DNA from: Sideroxydans sp.
GTDB lineage: Bacteria > Pseudomonadota > Gammaproteobacteria > Burkholderiales > Gallionellaceae
NCBI GenBank assembly: GCA_027310725.1
Contig: DAIDAG010000064.1
Coordinates: forward strand, 1-44,238
DNA length: 44,238 nt
Direction: 5' to 3'
Part shown: piece by piece, positions 7,114-15,306 of the stretch
Layout: each line of letters begins with the position of its first letter
How positions within the stretch are numbered: the stretch's first letter is position 1
Translations under genes and position numbers: made by a program
Notes under the pieces: generated by a model
The model's database searches: none
What the model saw: only the letters and a program-made list of their open reading frames with translations
What the model was told of the DNA's origin: nothing

Positions 7114-7731
7114 ATGAAAATCACCGAACAGCACCAAACACAGAGCATCCCGACGGACCTTGCCGGTCTGGACGCATGGCTGGACAAAAAGCTGGACGAG
7201 AAGCTTGCCCAACGCAAGGCAGCAAGAACTCCTTCCCTCGCCATCATCGCAACGAAGGGCACCATGGACATGGCTTACCCGCCCTTTATTCTCGCTTCAA
7301 CCGCCGCTGCACTAGGTTGGGATTCATCCGTGTTCTTCACCTTCTACGGACTGGGACTCTTGAAGAAGGATCTGCAAATCAAAGTATCACCGCTGGGCAA
7401 CCCGGCAATGCCGATGAAGATGCCCTTCGGACCGGAATGGCTGCAGCACATCAACATGAAAATACCGAACTTCGTCGCCGGCAATATGCCCGGGTTCGAG
7501 AGTTTTGCCACTGCCATGATGGAACAAACAACCAAGACCAAAGGTGTTCCAAGCATTCTGGAGTTGCGCGACATCTGCGTCGAGTCAGGCGTCAAGCTGG
7601 TCGCCTGCCAGATGACAGTCGACCTGTTCAACTACAGGAAAGAAGAATTCATGCCCGAGATTTCGGAGTGGATAGGCGCCACGACTTACTTGGCCAGTGC
7701 GAAGGATGCAGACATTTGTTTGTTCATTTGA
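7114..7731 (+). CDS. dsrE2: DsrE2-type sulfur transfer protein
   Basis: This 205-residue protein of the DsrE/DsrF family is of the longer DsrE2 type: an N-terminal helical lead ('LDAWLDKKLDEKLAQR'), a core beginning 'SLAIIATKGTMDMAYPPFILA', and conserved cysteines Cys155 and Cys165 (in 'VACQMTVDL'). DsrE2 proteins are usually membrane-associated and exchange sulfur with TusA; this partner is encoded immediately upstream. ATG at 7114 is preferred to the earlier in-frame codons because it has GAGGAG before it and avoids overlap with tusA. Confidence 0.88.
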   Translation: MKITEQHQTQSIPTDLAGLDAWLDKKLDEKLAQRKAARTPSLAIIATKGTMDMAYPPFILASTAAALGWDSSVFFTFYGLGLLKKDLQIKVSPLGNPAMPMKMPFGPEWLQHINMKIPNFVAGNMPGFESFATAMMEQTTKTKGVPSILELRDICVESGVKLVACQMTVDLFNYRKEEFMPEISEWIGATTYLASAKDADICLFI

Positions 7732-7739
7732 AAAGCTGA

Positions 7740-7806
7740 TGGGAGCGACTTCTATCGCACAGGCTCTGCGCGAAGGTTTGTTTTCGCAAGTTGAAAGCCG
7801 CTCCCA
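7740..7806. repeat. REPIN-like palindromic element
   Basis: TGGGAGCGACTT at 7740-7751 is inverted as AAGCCGCTCCCA at 7795-7806 with one mismatch. Between them is an inner hairpin, GCGAA (7780-7784) and TTCGC (7793-side, 7782-7798 region). Short GGGAGCGGCTT-type palindromes in opposed pairs are typical of REP doublets scattered in proteobacterial genomes. It lies just after dsrE2, between convergent genes. Confidence 0.6.
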
Positions 7807-7837
7807 CTACAAACCCTCACAAGCAAAATGCGCCCCG

Positions 7838-8707
7838 TTAGACGCAATCCAGGCGGCTTAACTCCTCTCTCAGTGCTTCACGCATTTCTACGGAAGCCGC
7901 TTGCATCGGTGAGCGTAGTTCATTCCGCATCTGGCCCATTATCGCCAGTGCAGCTTTGACTGGCCCCGGATTTGGTTCCTCAAATGCACGGCGTATCATC
8001 GGCAGCAAGCGATAAAATATTTCCCGCGCTTCACCCAAGCGCGATTCATTTACCAGTTGAGGTAGTTGTGCGAACAAGTCTGGTCGTATGTGAGCCGAGG
8101 CTGCAATGGCTCCACTACCTCCCAGGCAAAGTGTCGAGAGAATCTGCTGATCTTCTCCGGCCAGAACATCCAGATCACCGTCGGCGATCAACTGCATCGT
8201 CAGCGCCATATTGCCGCCGCAGTCCTTGATTGCCACGATGCGCTCGTGTTGTGCAATTGCGCGCAGGGTTTCCAATTCCATCACAACGCCGGTTCGATAG
8301 GGAATGTTGTAGATGATGACGGGGACTGATGCAGCATCCGCGAGCGATTTGAAATATTCGACCAGGCCGGCTTGGGAGGGGCGTATGTAATAGGGCGGCG
8401 TAACCAACAGCCCGGCAATCGGTCGCTCCTGAATTCGCTTCAATCGACTGAGGAGAGATAACATATTGTTGTCGCATAAACCCATAACGACTGGCTGTCC
8501 GGGAACAGCTTCAATCACTGCGTCCAGAACTGCGAGCTGTTCGTCCTCGCTGAGTGAGGCAGGCTCTCCGGTGGTGGCGCAGGTGGCCAGACCGGAAACG
8601 CCTGCGCCAATCAACTCGCAGGCCTTTGCCTTTAGCGCGGGAAAATCAATTCTTCCATTGTGAAATGGGGTGACTAAAGGCACCCAGATACCTGTAAATC
8701 TTGACAT
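7838..8707 (-). CDS. dapA: 4-hydroxy-tetrahydrodipicolinate synthase
   Basis: This 289-residue class I aldolase condenses pyruvate and aspartate semialdehyde in lysine and meso-diaminopimelate synthesis. Key residues fall at the E. coli DapA numbers: Tyr133 and Arg138 in 'YNIPYRTGV', and Schiff-base Lys161 in 'AIKDCGG'. 'TTGE' near residue 45 replaces the usual TTGES. The start at 8707 has AGGAG 10 bases ahead; the open frame goes 11 codons further but without a ribosome site. Related family enzymes (N-acetylneuraminate lyase and others) are possible, but Arg138 favours DapA. Confidence 0.88.
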   Translation of the reverse strand: MSRFTGIWVPLVTPFHNGRIDFPALKAKACELIGAGVSGLATCATTGEPASLSEDEQLAVLDAVIEAVPGQPVVMGLCDNNMLSLLSRLKRIQERPIAGLLVTPPYYIRPSQAGLVEYFKSLADAASVPVIIYNIPYRTGVVMELETLRAIAQHERIVAIKDCGGNMALTMQLIADGDLDVLAGEDQQILSTLCLGGSGAIAASAHIRPDLFAQLPQLVNESRLGEAREIFYRLLPMIRRAFEEPNPGPVKAALAIMGQMRNELRSPMQAASVEMREALREELSRLDCV

Positions 8708-9073
8708 AACGAAAACTCCTGATGTTGACCGACAAGTCACCGCCAGAGGAGTTACAAGAAGAGAATTGCAGAGGAGTGTACCAGTGCGTCTACTGTCCTG
8801 TCAGCCCACCTGACGGGACAGCTCGCCCCGGTCAGATGAGCGACTGTTTCTTCGATTTATTCGCGACGGCAATATGCGCCCCCTACCTGGGCGAAAGCGC
8901 CAGGAGCGGGAACGACAATATTGCTAGCGACAGAAATCATTGTGGCTTTGTTCGTTGAGAACCTGTTGCGATTACTCGGATTATGCATTCGTTCATTTCT
9001 GAACGTCAAGTGCGCAAAGACCAGGAGAAGTAGTTCTTGTTTGCGATGAACGGTATGCACATTTTGTGGTCAT
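8708..9073. other. Intergenic region with a strong hairpin at 8793-8821
   Basis: No gene is recognisable in this 366-base stretch. It contains the palindrome CTGTCCTGTCAG (8793-8804)/CTGACGGGACAG (8810-8821) with 11 of 12 pairs and a 5-base loop. There is no T-run on either strand, so it looks more like an operator or structured element upstream of dapA than a terminator. Confidence 0.55.
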
Positions 9074-9508
9074 CTAGAGATGGCCGTCAGATTGCAATAG
9101 TTCCATGACTTCAGCTAACCCTGGCATGGTTTCGTACTGTTTTCCTGATGCAGAAATAACATCCCATAACGCTTTAGATCCAACGTAAAGATGAGCAACA
9201 ATTGCAGATTGAACCTCTTCGCCAAATAGGCCCGCAGGTACCCAATAATAAAGTGCATTACCTAACGGATTGGGAACGGGACATCCACATTTCGAGCAAA
9301 AATCAGATCGGAACCCATTGTCTTTTACCCAAGATGTGATGTGCTCCTGGCCTGATAGCCAACGGAAATTTTCGCGAAGAATAACTGTTGCAGTATTCGA
9401 TGTGGAGCCACCCTGCTTGCGGCAGAGCGCGCAATGGCATTGATAGAGATTTGGTATTTCGCCAACAATTTCAAATTCAACTTGGCCGCACAAACGATTA
9501 CAACGCAT
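9074..9508 (-). CDS. GFA-domain (CENP-V/GFA family) zinc protein
   Basis: This 144-residue protein has the three cysteine clusters of the glutathione-dependent formaldehyde-activating family: CNRLCG at the N-terminus, CHCALC near residue 32, and CSKCGCP near residue 85. These bind structural and substrate-site zinc. Most members have unknown substrates, so the enzyme name should not be taken literally. The start at 9508 is chosen over the ATG at 9532 because AAGGA precedes it. A second, unrelated-copy GFA gene lies at 16428-16805. Confidence 0.85.
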   Translation of the reverse strand: MRCNRLCGQVEFEIVGEIPNLYQCHCALCRKQGGSTSNTATVILRENFRWLSGQEHITSWVKDNGFRSDFCSKCGCPVPNPLGNALYYWVPAGLFGEEVQSAIVAHLYVGSKALWDVISASGKQYETMPGLAEVMELLQSDGHL

Positions 9509-9536
9509 GGCAATTTCCTTGATGTCAATCATTGGA

Positions 9537-9707
9537 CTATTGAGCGCGCTTTAGCGCGTCCTTCTTGATACACAGGTTAGTTCCCGTTGCGAGCGAGACA
9601 TATTGACTGACCAGAGAAGCCATGTCTTTTGACTGCTGTTCGTTGCGTGCAAGCAGCCCAGCCACAACTCCAAGTTTGTCAGGTTCAGCCCGGTTCTGGC
9701 TAACCTT
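9537..9707 (-). pseudogene. In-frame open remnant after the methyltransferase stop
   Basis: The frame continues past the TGA that ends the methyltransferase frame and stays open for 56 codons to a TAG at 9537-9539, 5 bases before the first possible GFA start. The peptide (…VVAGLLARNEQQSKDMASLVSQ, written here only in part) is protein-like and helical, but I do not recognise it. No good start codon with a ribosome site is visible. It may be a lost downstream gene or the original tail of the broken methyltransferase. Confidence 0.35.
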
Positions 9708-10609
9708 TCATTTACCCACGAGCTTTGCAATTGGGATTCCAATTCCAACAATTGATTGAAGTAGTCGGTCTATGAATTCTTGTGGAGCATCAGAGACCTT
9801 CCAAGGACGCGCTTGTTCGGCCTCGTGTGCATCGGCAAATTTTTTACTCAGAAATAGGTATCCAAGTCCCTCGTAGACAACATGCTTGGTGGCGTTCATC
9901 ACCACTACGGGCATTTCCGGAAGTGCTTTATTAAGCCCTGGATTCATACGCAGTAGGACGCGGCGTCCAATTGGATGTGTAAATCCTTCGCTCATCTGCT
10001 CGTCTCCCCATGAAACGAACCCGCCTTTGCGAACAACCCGAACAAATTCTCCAAGGGCACGCGGTGGATCATTAAACAGGTTAATCCCTCCAAAATGAAA
10101 GACTCCATCAAACGATTCGTCAGCGAAAGGAAGATTCTGTGCCTTGGCCTGGATTAGTTCGATGCGTTCTGATGCGTGTTGTTTTCGGCATTGTTGCAAC
10201 ATGTTCAGCGACAGGTCGACGGAGACTATTTCCGCCTCTTCGCCTAATTCTTTACGCAGTATTGGTGAAACACACCAGGTCCAGGCGAAACCTCTAATAA
10301 ACGCATGTCACTTGAGTCCCAGGAGATCAACAATCTTTTGCCGCCCCCGTCACATATCAAGCCCTGTAAGTAATCTCCCCAAAATACGTTCAGACACGTC
10401 ATAGTAGGGAGCCAGCCATTCGTAGAGCCGATTCATCTTCTCATTATTTCCCTCCAATTCCGGTGGATAGACCAGAGAAGTGATGCCATCATGGTCGGGG
10501 ATGAACTTGCCGCGCTGACTCGTATCAACCCGAGATCGCGAGCCAAGAGCTTCTGGTTTGTTTCAGGACATCCCAGAATATCTAAGACCCATGAAGAAAC
10601 CACTATCAT
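9708..10609 (-). pseudogene. Broken Trm112-domain class I methyltransferase
   Basis: The gene can be followed in pieces across frames. ATG at 10609 starts 'WVLDILGCPETNQKLLA', a Trm112-like zinc-domain beginning. After a frameshift near 10510 it continues 'GKFIPDHDGITSLVYPPE' and 'MNRLYEWLAPYYDVSERIL'. A TGA follows 'TGLDM'. The SAM-binding motif 'MRLLEVSPGPGVF' is in another frame, then the frame returns with 'LGEEAEIVSVDLSLNMLQQC' and stays open to 9708 through 'PFADESFDGVFHFGG'. At least three lesions make function very unlikely. The intact product would be a SAM-dependent methyltransferase of about 300 residues. Confidence 0.8.
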
Positions 10610-10766
10610 CCCCTTTTAGTATTTTAGTTGTGCAATTGAGGTATGCACAGCACAACGGAATGTTACGTAACTAGGCTCTTAAATAACATCGAATTGTGAT
10701 GAAACACACGAAACAAGGAATGAGCTGCTGATTAACATGTGCATATTTGTAAGACCGCATCGCAGC

Positions 10767-11630
10767 CTAGCTAGCAAACTGTCTTGCCCCGACTACGCAC
10801 AGCGCAACCGCCAGTGCAGAGACGATCATCATTGTGCTGACGTGTTCACCCAGCAGTGCGGCGGCAAGGGCCAGCCCAAAGAACGGTTGTAGCAATTGCA
10901 ACTGGCTGATGGAGGCTATGCCGCCGAGCGCCAACCCGTGATACCAGAAGAAAAAGCCGATTAGCATGCTGAACAGCGCTATGTAGCCGAGGCTCAGCAA
11001 TGCAGGCCATGCGGCTTGTTGAAAATTGCCTGGTAGCGTCCACAGGCACAGTGGCAACATCAACGGCAGCGACAACACGAGCGCCCAGCAGATGACCTGC
11101 CATCCGCCCATTCTGCGCGCCAGACGCGCGCCCTCGGCATAGCCCATTCCGCACACGGTGACTGCAGCCAGCATCAGCAGATCGCCCATCGCTGAGACGT
11201 TGCCGCCCTGCTCCATCGCAAAACCAACCACAACCAGACTCCCCGACAATGAGAACAGCCAAAACAACCAGTGCGGATTTTTGTCGCCGCGCAGTACACC
11301 GAATATCACCGTCGCCATCGGCAGCAACCCGACGAACACAGTGGCATGCGATGCACTGACATGGCGCAGCGCTAGGGCAAGCAATAGTGGAAAGCCGACC
11401 ACCACGCCGAGCGCCACTACCAGCAAAGCGCGGTTGTTGCTACGCGCGGGCCGTGGCTGGCGCAACACCATCAAGATCAGTGCAGCGAGCACGCCGGCGA
11501 TTGCTGCCCGCGCAAAGGTTACAAAGATAGGATCAAACGTGGCGACCGCCACGCGTGTGGCCGGAAGTGTTCCGCTAAAAATCAGCACGCCCAGCAATCC
11601 GCTGCTCCATCCCTTAAATTCTTTGCTCAT
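10767..11630 (-). CDS. EamA-family DMT transporter
   Basis: This 287-residue inner-membrane protein has ten predicted hydrophobic segments in two EamA repeats: 'SGLLGVLIFSGTLPATRVA' opens the first, and 'GDLLMLAAVTVCGMGYAEGARLA' opens the second. Such carriers export amino acids, nucleosides or metabolites. The gene is divergent from a MocR-type regulator, which is a common pairing and suggests that the regulator controls it through the shared 116-base region. Start 11630 (MSKEFKG) is preferred; the longer frame adds a charged stretch that crosses the regulatory repeats. Confidence 0.85.
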   Translation of the reverse strand: MSKEFKGWSSGLLGVLIFSGTLPATRVAVATFDPIFVTFARAAIAGVLAALILMVLRQPRPARSNNRALLVVALGVVVGFPLLLALALRHVSASHATVFVGLLPMATVIFGVLRGDKNPHWLFWLFSLSGSLVVVGFAMEQGGNVSAMGDLLMLAAVTVCGMGYAEGARLARRMGGWQVICWALVLSLPLMLPLCLWTLPGNFQQAAWPALLSLGYIALFSMLIGFFFWYHGLALGGIASISQLQLLQPFFGLALAAALLGEHVSTMMIVSALAVALCVVGARQFAS

Positions 11631-11700
11631 ACCCACACCTGCCGTTTCATGCCAGAAGAGTCGGTATCTTCTCCCGAATTGTTTTGGCTCAACAGAGACG

Positions 11701-11746
11701 GATGGGTACAATCACAAGATACTGTCCACAAAATTGATGGGTACAA
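11701..11746. promoter_or_regulatory. MocR operator: two direct repeats GATGGGTACAA
   Basis: GATGGGTACAA occurs at 11701-11711 and again at 11736-11746, start to start 35 bases, the second abutting the regulator's ATG. MocR/PdxR regulators bind as head-to-tail dimers to direct repeats separated by a few helical turns, so this is a strong candidate operator for the divergent pair. Confidence 0.75.
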
Positions 11747-13162
11747 ATGATGCCAAGCAAAGCTGATCGAGCAGACGGCAACCGCGTAAACGCGGTGATG
11801 CAGGCCATACGCGACCAACTGGCCGGCCGCGTTCTGGTGCCGGGTGAACGGCTGCCCTCCATCCGGCAACAGGCCGAGCGTCTGAATGTTGCGAAAAACA
11901 CCGTCGTCGAAGCCTATGATCGCCTGGCCGCCGACGGCGTGATTACGGCAAAACGCGGCTCTGGCTTTTATGTATGCGGGCACCTGCCGCCTTTGTCGCT
12001 GGCCAATGTGGGTGCAACTCGGGATCGCAGCATCGACCCGCTGTGGATCATTCGCCAGTCGCTCGAAGCAGAATCAGACATGCTCAAACCCGGCTGCGGC
12101 TGGCTTCCCCAATCATGGCTACCGGATGAGGAAATCCGCCGCACATTGCGCAGGTTGACCAAAGAGCCGCAAACGGGGTTGCTGGAATATGGGCATCCGT
12201 ATGGGCATTTCGCCTTGCGCGAACAACTCAGCCGCCGCCTTGGTGAACGCGGTGTCGCAGCTTCTGCCCAGCAGATTATTCTGACCGATTCAGGCACTCA
12301 GGCCATCGACCTGATTTGCCGTTTTCTGCTGGAGCCCGGCGACACGGTGTTGATAGACGATCCGGGCTACTTCAACTTTCAGGCGCTGCTGCGCGCGCAC
12401 CGCGTGCAACTAATCGCAGTGCCCTATACCGAGCAGGGGCCCGATGTGCAAGCAATGGCCGAACTGCTGGCACGGCACAAACCGCGCCTGTACCTCACCA
12501 ACACCGTTTTCCATAACCCGACCGGCGCCGTGCTATCGCCCATCGTCGCACACCGCGTGCTCAAACTGGCCGAGGATCACGACCTGCTCATTATCGAAGA
12601 CGACATCTATGCCGAATTCGCACTGAACACCTCGCCTCTGCTGGCTTCCTTCGACGGCTTGAATCGGGTCATCCACGTCGGCAGTTTTTCCAAAGTCATA
12701 TCGGCATCGTCGCGTTGCGGCCATCTCGCAGTGCGGCAAGAGTGGGCTGAGCAAATCGTTGACCTCAAACTGGCAACCACACTGAGCAGCAACAGCTTGG
12801 GAGCGGAACTGGTCTACTCCATGTTGCGTCAAGGTGCCTATCGCCATCACATCGACGCAACGCGCAGCCGGTTGGCGGACGCCATGGGGTGTACATTGCA
12901 CCGCTTGGAGAAACTCGGCATCGCCCCCTGGATGAAACCGCAGGGCGGCATGTTCCTCTGGGTACGCCTGCCGCAGGGACTGGATTCCGCCAAGGTGTCG
13001 AGAGAAGCACTGCAAGCAGGTGTTGTGCTGGCACCCGGAAACGTTTTCAGCTTGGGCCAAACTGCTTCGCCATTTCTGCGCTTCAATGTGGCGCAATGCC
13101 AGTCACCGAAGATTTTTGAGGTGCTTGAAAAGGCAATGGATAGCGCGTGGCAGATTTGTTAA
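11747..13162 (+). CDS. MocR/PdxR-type regulator (GntR HTH fused to aminotransferase fold)
   Basis: This 471-residue protein has a GntR winged helix at about residues 10-80 ('LPSIRQQAERLNVAKNTVVE'). A linker leads to a fold type I aminotransferase-like domain with the PLP lysine in 'GSFSKVISASSRCG', the Asp of 'IIEDDIYAEF', and 'NTVFHNPTGAVLSP'. MocR proteins sense PLP and sometimes an amine and regulate vitamin B6, GABA, taurine or transporter genes. The divergent EamA gene is the likely target. No ribosome site precedes the ATG, whose A follows directly on an operator repeat. Confidence 0.9.
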   Translation: MMPSKADRADGNRVNAVMQAIRDQLAGRVLVPGERLPSIRQQAERLNVAKNTVVEAYDRLAADGVITAKRGSGFYVCGHLPPLSLANVGATRDRSIDPLWIIRQSLEAESDMLKPGCGWLPQSWLPDEEIRRTLRRLTKEPQTGLLEYGHPYGHFALREQLSRRLGERGVAASAQQIILTDSGTQAIDLICRFLLEPGDTVLIDDPGYFNFQALLRAHRVQLIAVPYTEQGPDVQAMAELLARHKPRLYLTNTVFHNPTGAVLSPIVAHRVLKLAEDHDLLIIEDDIYAEFALNTSPLLASFDGLNRVIHVGSFSKVISASSRCGHLAVRQEWAEQIVDLKLATTLSSNSLGAELVYSMLRQGAYRHHIDATRSRLADAMGCTLHRLEKLGIAPWMKPQGGMFLWVRLPQGLDSAKVSREALQAGVVLAPGNVFSLGQTASPFLRFNVAQCQSPKIFEVLEKAMDSAWQIC

Positions 13163-13302
13163 AGTGCTACAGATTGCTTCCAAAGAAGATATTACTTCAG
13201 TTACAAATCAGCACCAGTTGGTAATATTGTAGGGGACGCCAAAATTCAATCGCACGTTGCTTCAGGACGTGTGTCGCAGTATCCGAATAGCCTCGCTATT
13301 AA

Positions 13303-13594
13303 TCAATAGGCCGCCGATGATTGTGCAGCCCAGATATGTGCTGCAGCCAGGGCACGCCATGGCGAGAAGACCGCGAGCCACTCTTCGATTTCCTCTGCGC
13401 CGGGTTTCTCGGGCGAAGCCAGCAATGCCTGCAATCCGCGACGTACAGCCGCATCACCATGCAGCGAACCGTCAAGCCAGCCGAATCCCCGCAGTAAAGC
13501 GTAGTTGACGGTCCACGGTCCTATACCGCATACAGCTTCAAGCCGTTCCCGCATCTCATCGATCGGCAATGTGTGTGTCCATGCATCCAAAGAC
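13303..13594 (-). pseudogene. 3' fragment of an AlkA-type DNA glycosylase
   Basis: The frame encodes 'LPIDEMRERLEAVCGIGPWT', the helix-hairpin-helix of AlkA/HhH-GPD glycosylases, then 'GWLDGSLHGDAAVRRGL' with the catalytic-aspartate region. It ends naturally at 'HIWAAQSSAAY'. About the first half of the gene is missing. Upstream the sequence joins an ada fragment at about 13594 in a different frame. It differs from the complete AlkA domain at 25003-26475, so it is a separate lost glycosylase. Confidence 0.75.
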
Positions 13595-13696
13595 CGAATA
13601 GAAGAACTGGCCGTCCGCTCTCGAGTCGCGGGCAACGACCGCCGCCCAGCGAGGGTCGCTGAATGTTTTGGCAGCTTGTTCGGCATGCTTGGACAT
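13595..13696 (-). pseudogene. 5' fragment of an Ada/AdaA-type methyl-transfer regulator
   Basis: From ATG at 13696, with GGAGCAGGAC ahead, the frame reads MSKHAEQAAKTF then 'DPRWAAVVARDSRADGQFF', the characteristic start of Ada's N-terminal domain. Homology ends after 'FFYSV', before the zinc cysteines, where the sequence joins the AlkA fragment. This is the scar of a deletion that fused the two ends of an ada...alkA locus. Confidence 0.7.
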
Positions 13697-13936
13697 GTCC
13701 TGCTCCTTATTTTGTGCTGGATGGCAGGTACTTTAGGCATTGGACGGCCACGACACACTCCGAGTCTTGCTTTTGAATTCTGTAAGTAAGCTATTGGACG
13801 CACCCGAAAATCAGGATACAAACCAGGCTAATGGTCAGATGTTGACCTTTGGAAGCCCTATTTGCCGACGACCGTTACGCCCTTTATATTGGAGAAACAC
13901 CGTACAACAATCTGCGCGGGGCAGGCGTGCTCTGCT

Positions 13937-13973
13937 TGCCAGCATCGACTATCTTTGATGTTGCGTTGGATAG
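13937..13973 (-). pseudogene. Haloacid dehalogenase fragment
   Basis: This stretch matches 21361-21397, inside the intact dehalogenase gene, at 33 of 37 bases. On the minus strand it encodes 'LSNATSKIVDAG', the HAD motif II region (intact gene: LSNATSKILDAG). Flanking codons are frame-disrupted. It is a short relic of a related gene. Confidence 0.6.
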
Positions 13974-14016
13974 AACCCACGTCTCAAACAGGATGGCTTT
14001 CCCGTCCCGCGCTTTG

Positions 14017-14715
14017 TCAAGCGGGTTTCTGTTCGTCATCCATGCCGACGATACGCGTCAGGTAATGTTCCAAATTGCGTTCGGAATGCTGCGGATAATG
14101 CTCTGGTAGCAACATGATGTCCTGGATGCGGTCAAAACGGAAGTTGCGATAGGCGTCGCGCTTTTCGCACCAGGCTAGCAGCGTCCAGTGATCACCCCAG
14201 CCTACCATGCCAAGCGGCCATACGGTACGTGTTGAATCCTGCCCGTTCATGTCGCGATAGGCGATGGATACTTTTTGCCGGCCTTCACATGCCTTGCGTA
14301 ACAGTCGGTGTATGCCGCTTTCGGAACGCTCGTACACAGGGATGCGATATGGCAGCCGAGACACCCCAATCAACATCTGCGGGGTCAGCACAGCAAGTAT
14401 CTTGGCTTCCGCATGCTTCGCAGCCCGCGCCAGATCGGGGTCTGTCCAAGCCTGCACCATGCGGCTACCGACCAGCAAAGCAGTGACCTCTTCCGGTTGG
14501 AACATGAGCGGAGGAAGATCAAAACCTGCACGCAAGCGGTAGCCCACACCTGCCTCTCCATCGATAGGCACGCCAGAGAGAATGAGCGCCTGGATGTCGC
14601 GATACACGGTACGTATGGCGACGCCTAGCGCTCGCGCCAGATCTTGTGCGGTGATGGCTGTACGCCGCCCCTGCAGCAGCGTCACCAACTGGAAGAGCCG
14701 CTCCGACTTACGCAT
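14017..14715 (-). CDS. YafY-type transcriptional regulator (HTH + WYL domain)
   Basis: This 232-residue protein has an N-terminal winged helix (residues about 1-60: 'RLFQLVTLLQGRRTAITAQD', then 'VAIRTVYRDIQAL'). A linker follows, then a WYL domain from about residue 140 ('VSIAYRDMNGQDSTRTVWPL', then 'WTLLAWCEKRDAYRNFRFDRI'). WYL domains bind nucleic acid or small ligands. It stands 23 bases downstream of the dihydrofolate-reductase-like gene, at the end of a set of small enzymes it may regulate (see the inverted repeats at 16356 and 18689). Confidence 0.88.
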   Translation of the reverse strand: MRKSERLFQLVTLLQGRRTAITAQDLARALGVAIRTVYRDIQALILSGVPIDGEAGVGYRLRAGFDLPPLMFQPEEVTALLVGSRMVQAWTDPDLARAAKHAEAKILAVLTPQMLIGVSRLPYRIPVYERSESGIHRLLRKACEGRQKVSIAYRDMNGQDSTRTVWPLGMVGWGDHWTLLAWCEKRDAYRNFRFDRIQDIMLLPEHYPQHSERNLEHYLTRIVGMDDEQKPA

Positions 14716-14738
14716 GAGCCTGTGTCAAACGCGTAATG

Positions 14739-15286
14739 TTAAGCAGCATTTTCTACCCGGTATTTGCTTTGCTCCAATCCGTTTTCAAATATTGTTGTCG
14801 AAAGATGCCGAAGTCTGATGTCGTGAGCCAACTCTCCGAAGAGCGGTATGCCCTCCCCGATCAGAACGGGTACTCTGGTAATCGTCACTTCTTGGATCAG
14901 ATCGGCTTGCAGGAAGCTCTGGATTGTTTTTCCTCCATCCACATAGACGTGTGCCGAACCGGCGGATTCCAGTTGGCGCACTACCTCAACAGGGGAGGCT
15001 GAGGTGCCTTCCACTTCTTCTGCAAGTTGTACCGAAAATTTTGGAAATCGGCTGCTCAATACCATGACCTTCTTGCCCAGATATGGCCATTCGTCAAATA
15101 TGGACACTAGATCGTAGGTGTTTCGCCCCATCACGAGCGCGCGATCGATGCGAAAAAATCTCTGTAGCCTAGATTCTCGCTTCCCGCCACATCATTGCTG
15201 CCCGGTAACCAGTCAAGAGCGCCACATTTTCTAGCGATGAAGCCATCCAGGCTGGTTGCAACGAATACCGAACACTTAATAGCCAT
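14739..15286 (-). pseudogene. Dihydrofolate reductase-like (RibD C-terminal) protein, frameshifted
   Basis: ATG at 15286, with AAAAGG ahead, starts 'MAIKCSVFVATSLDGFIARK', a standard RibD-C/DHFR-like N-terminus. The frame is lost at a run of six T (minus strand, near 15155), where seven would keep it open into 'LVMGRNTYDLV', and then continues normally to 14739 through 'AHVYVDGGKTIQSFLQADLI'. The two halves together give about 182 residues, the normal length. The family reduces pterin- or flavin-like substrates with NADPH. Whether the missing T is real or a sequencing slip cannot be told here. Confidence 0.78.
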
Positions 15287-15306
15287 GAAGCACCTTTTTT
15301 GAAGCG

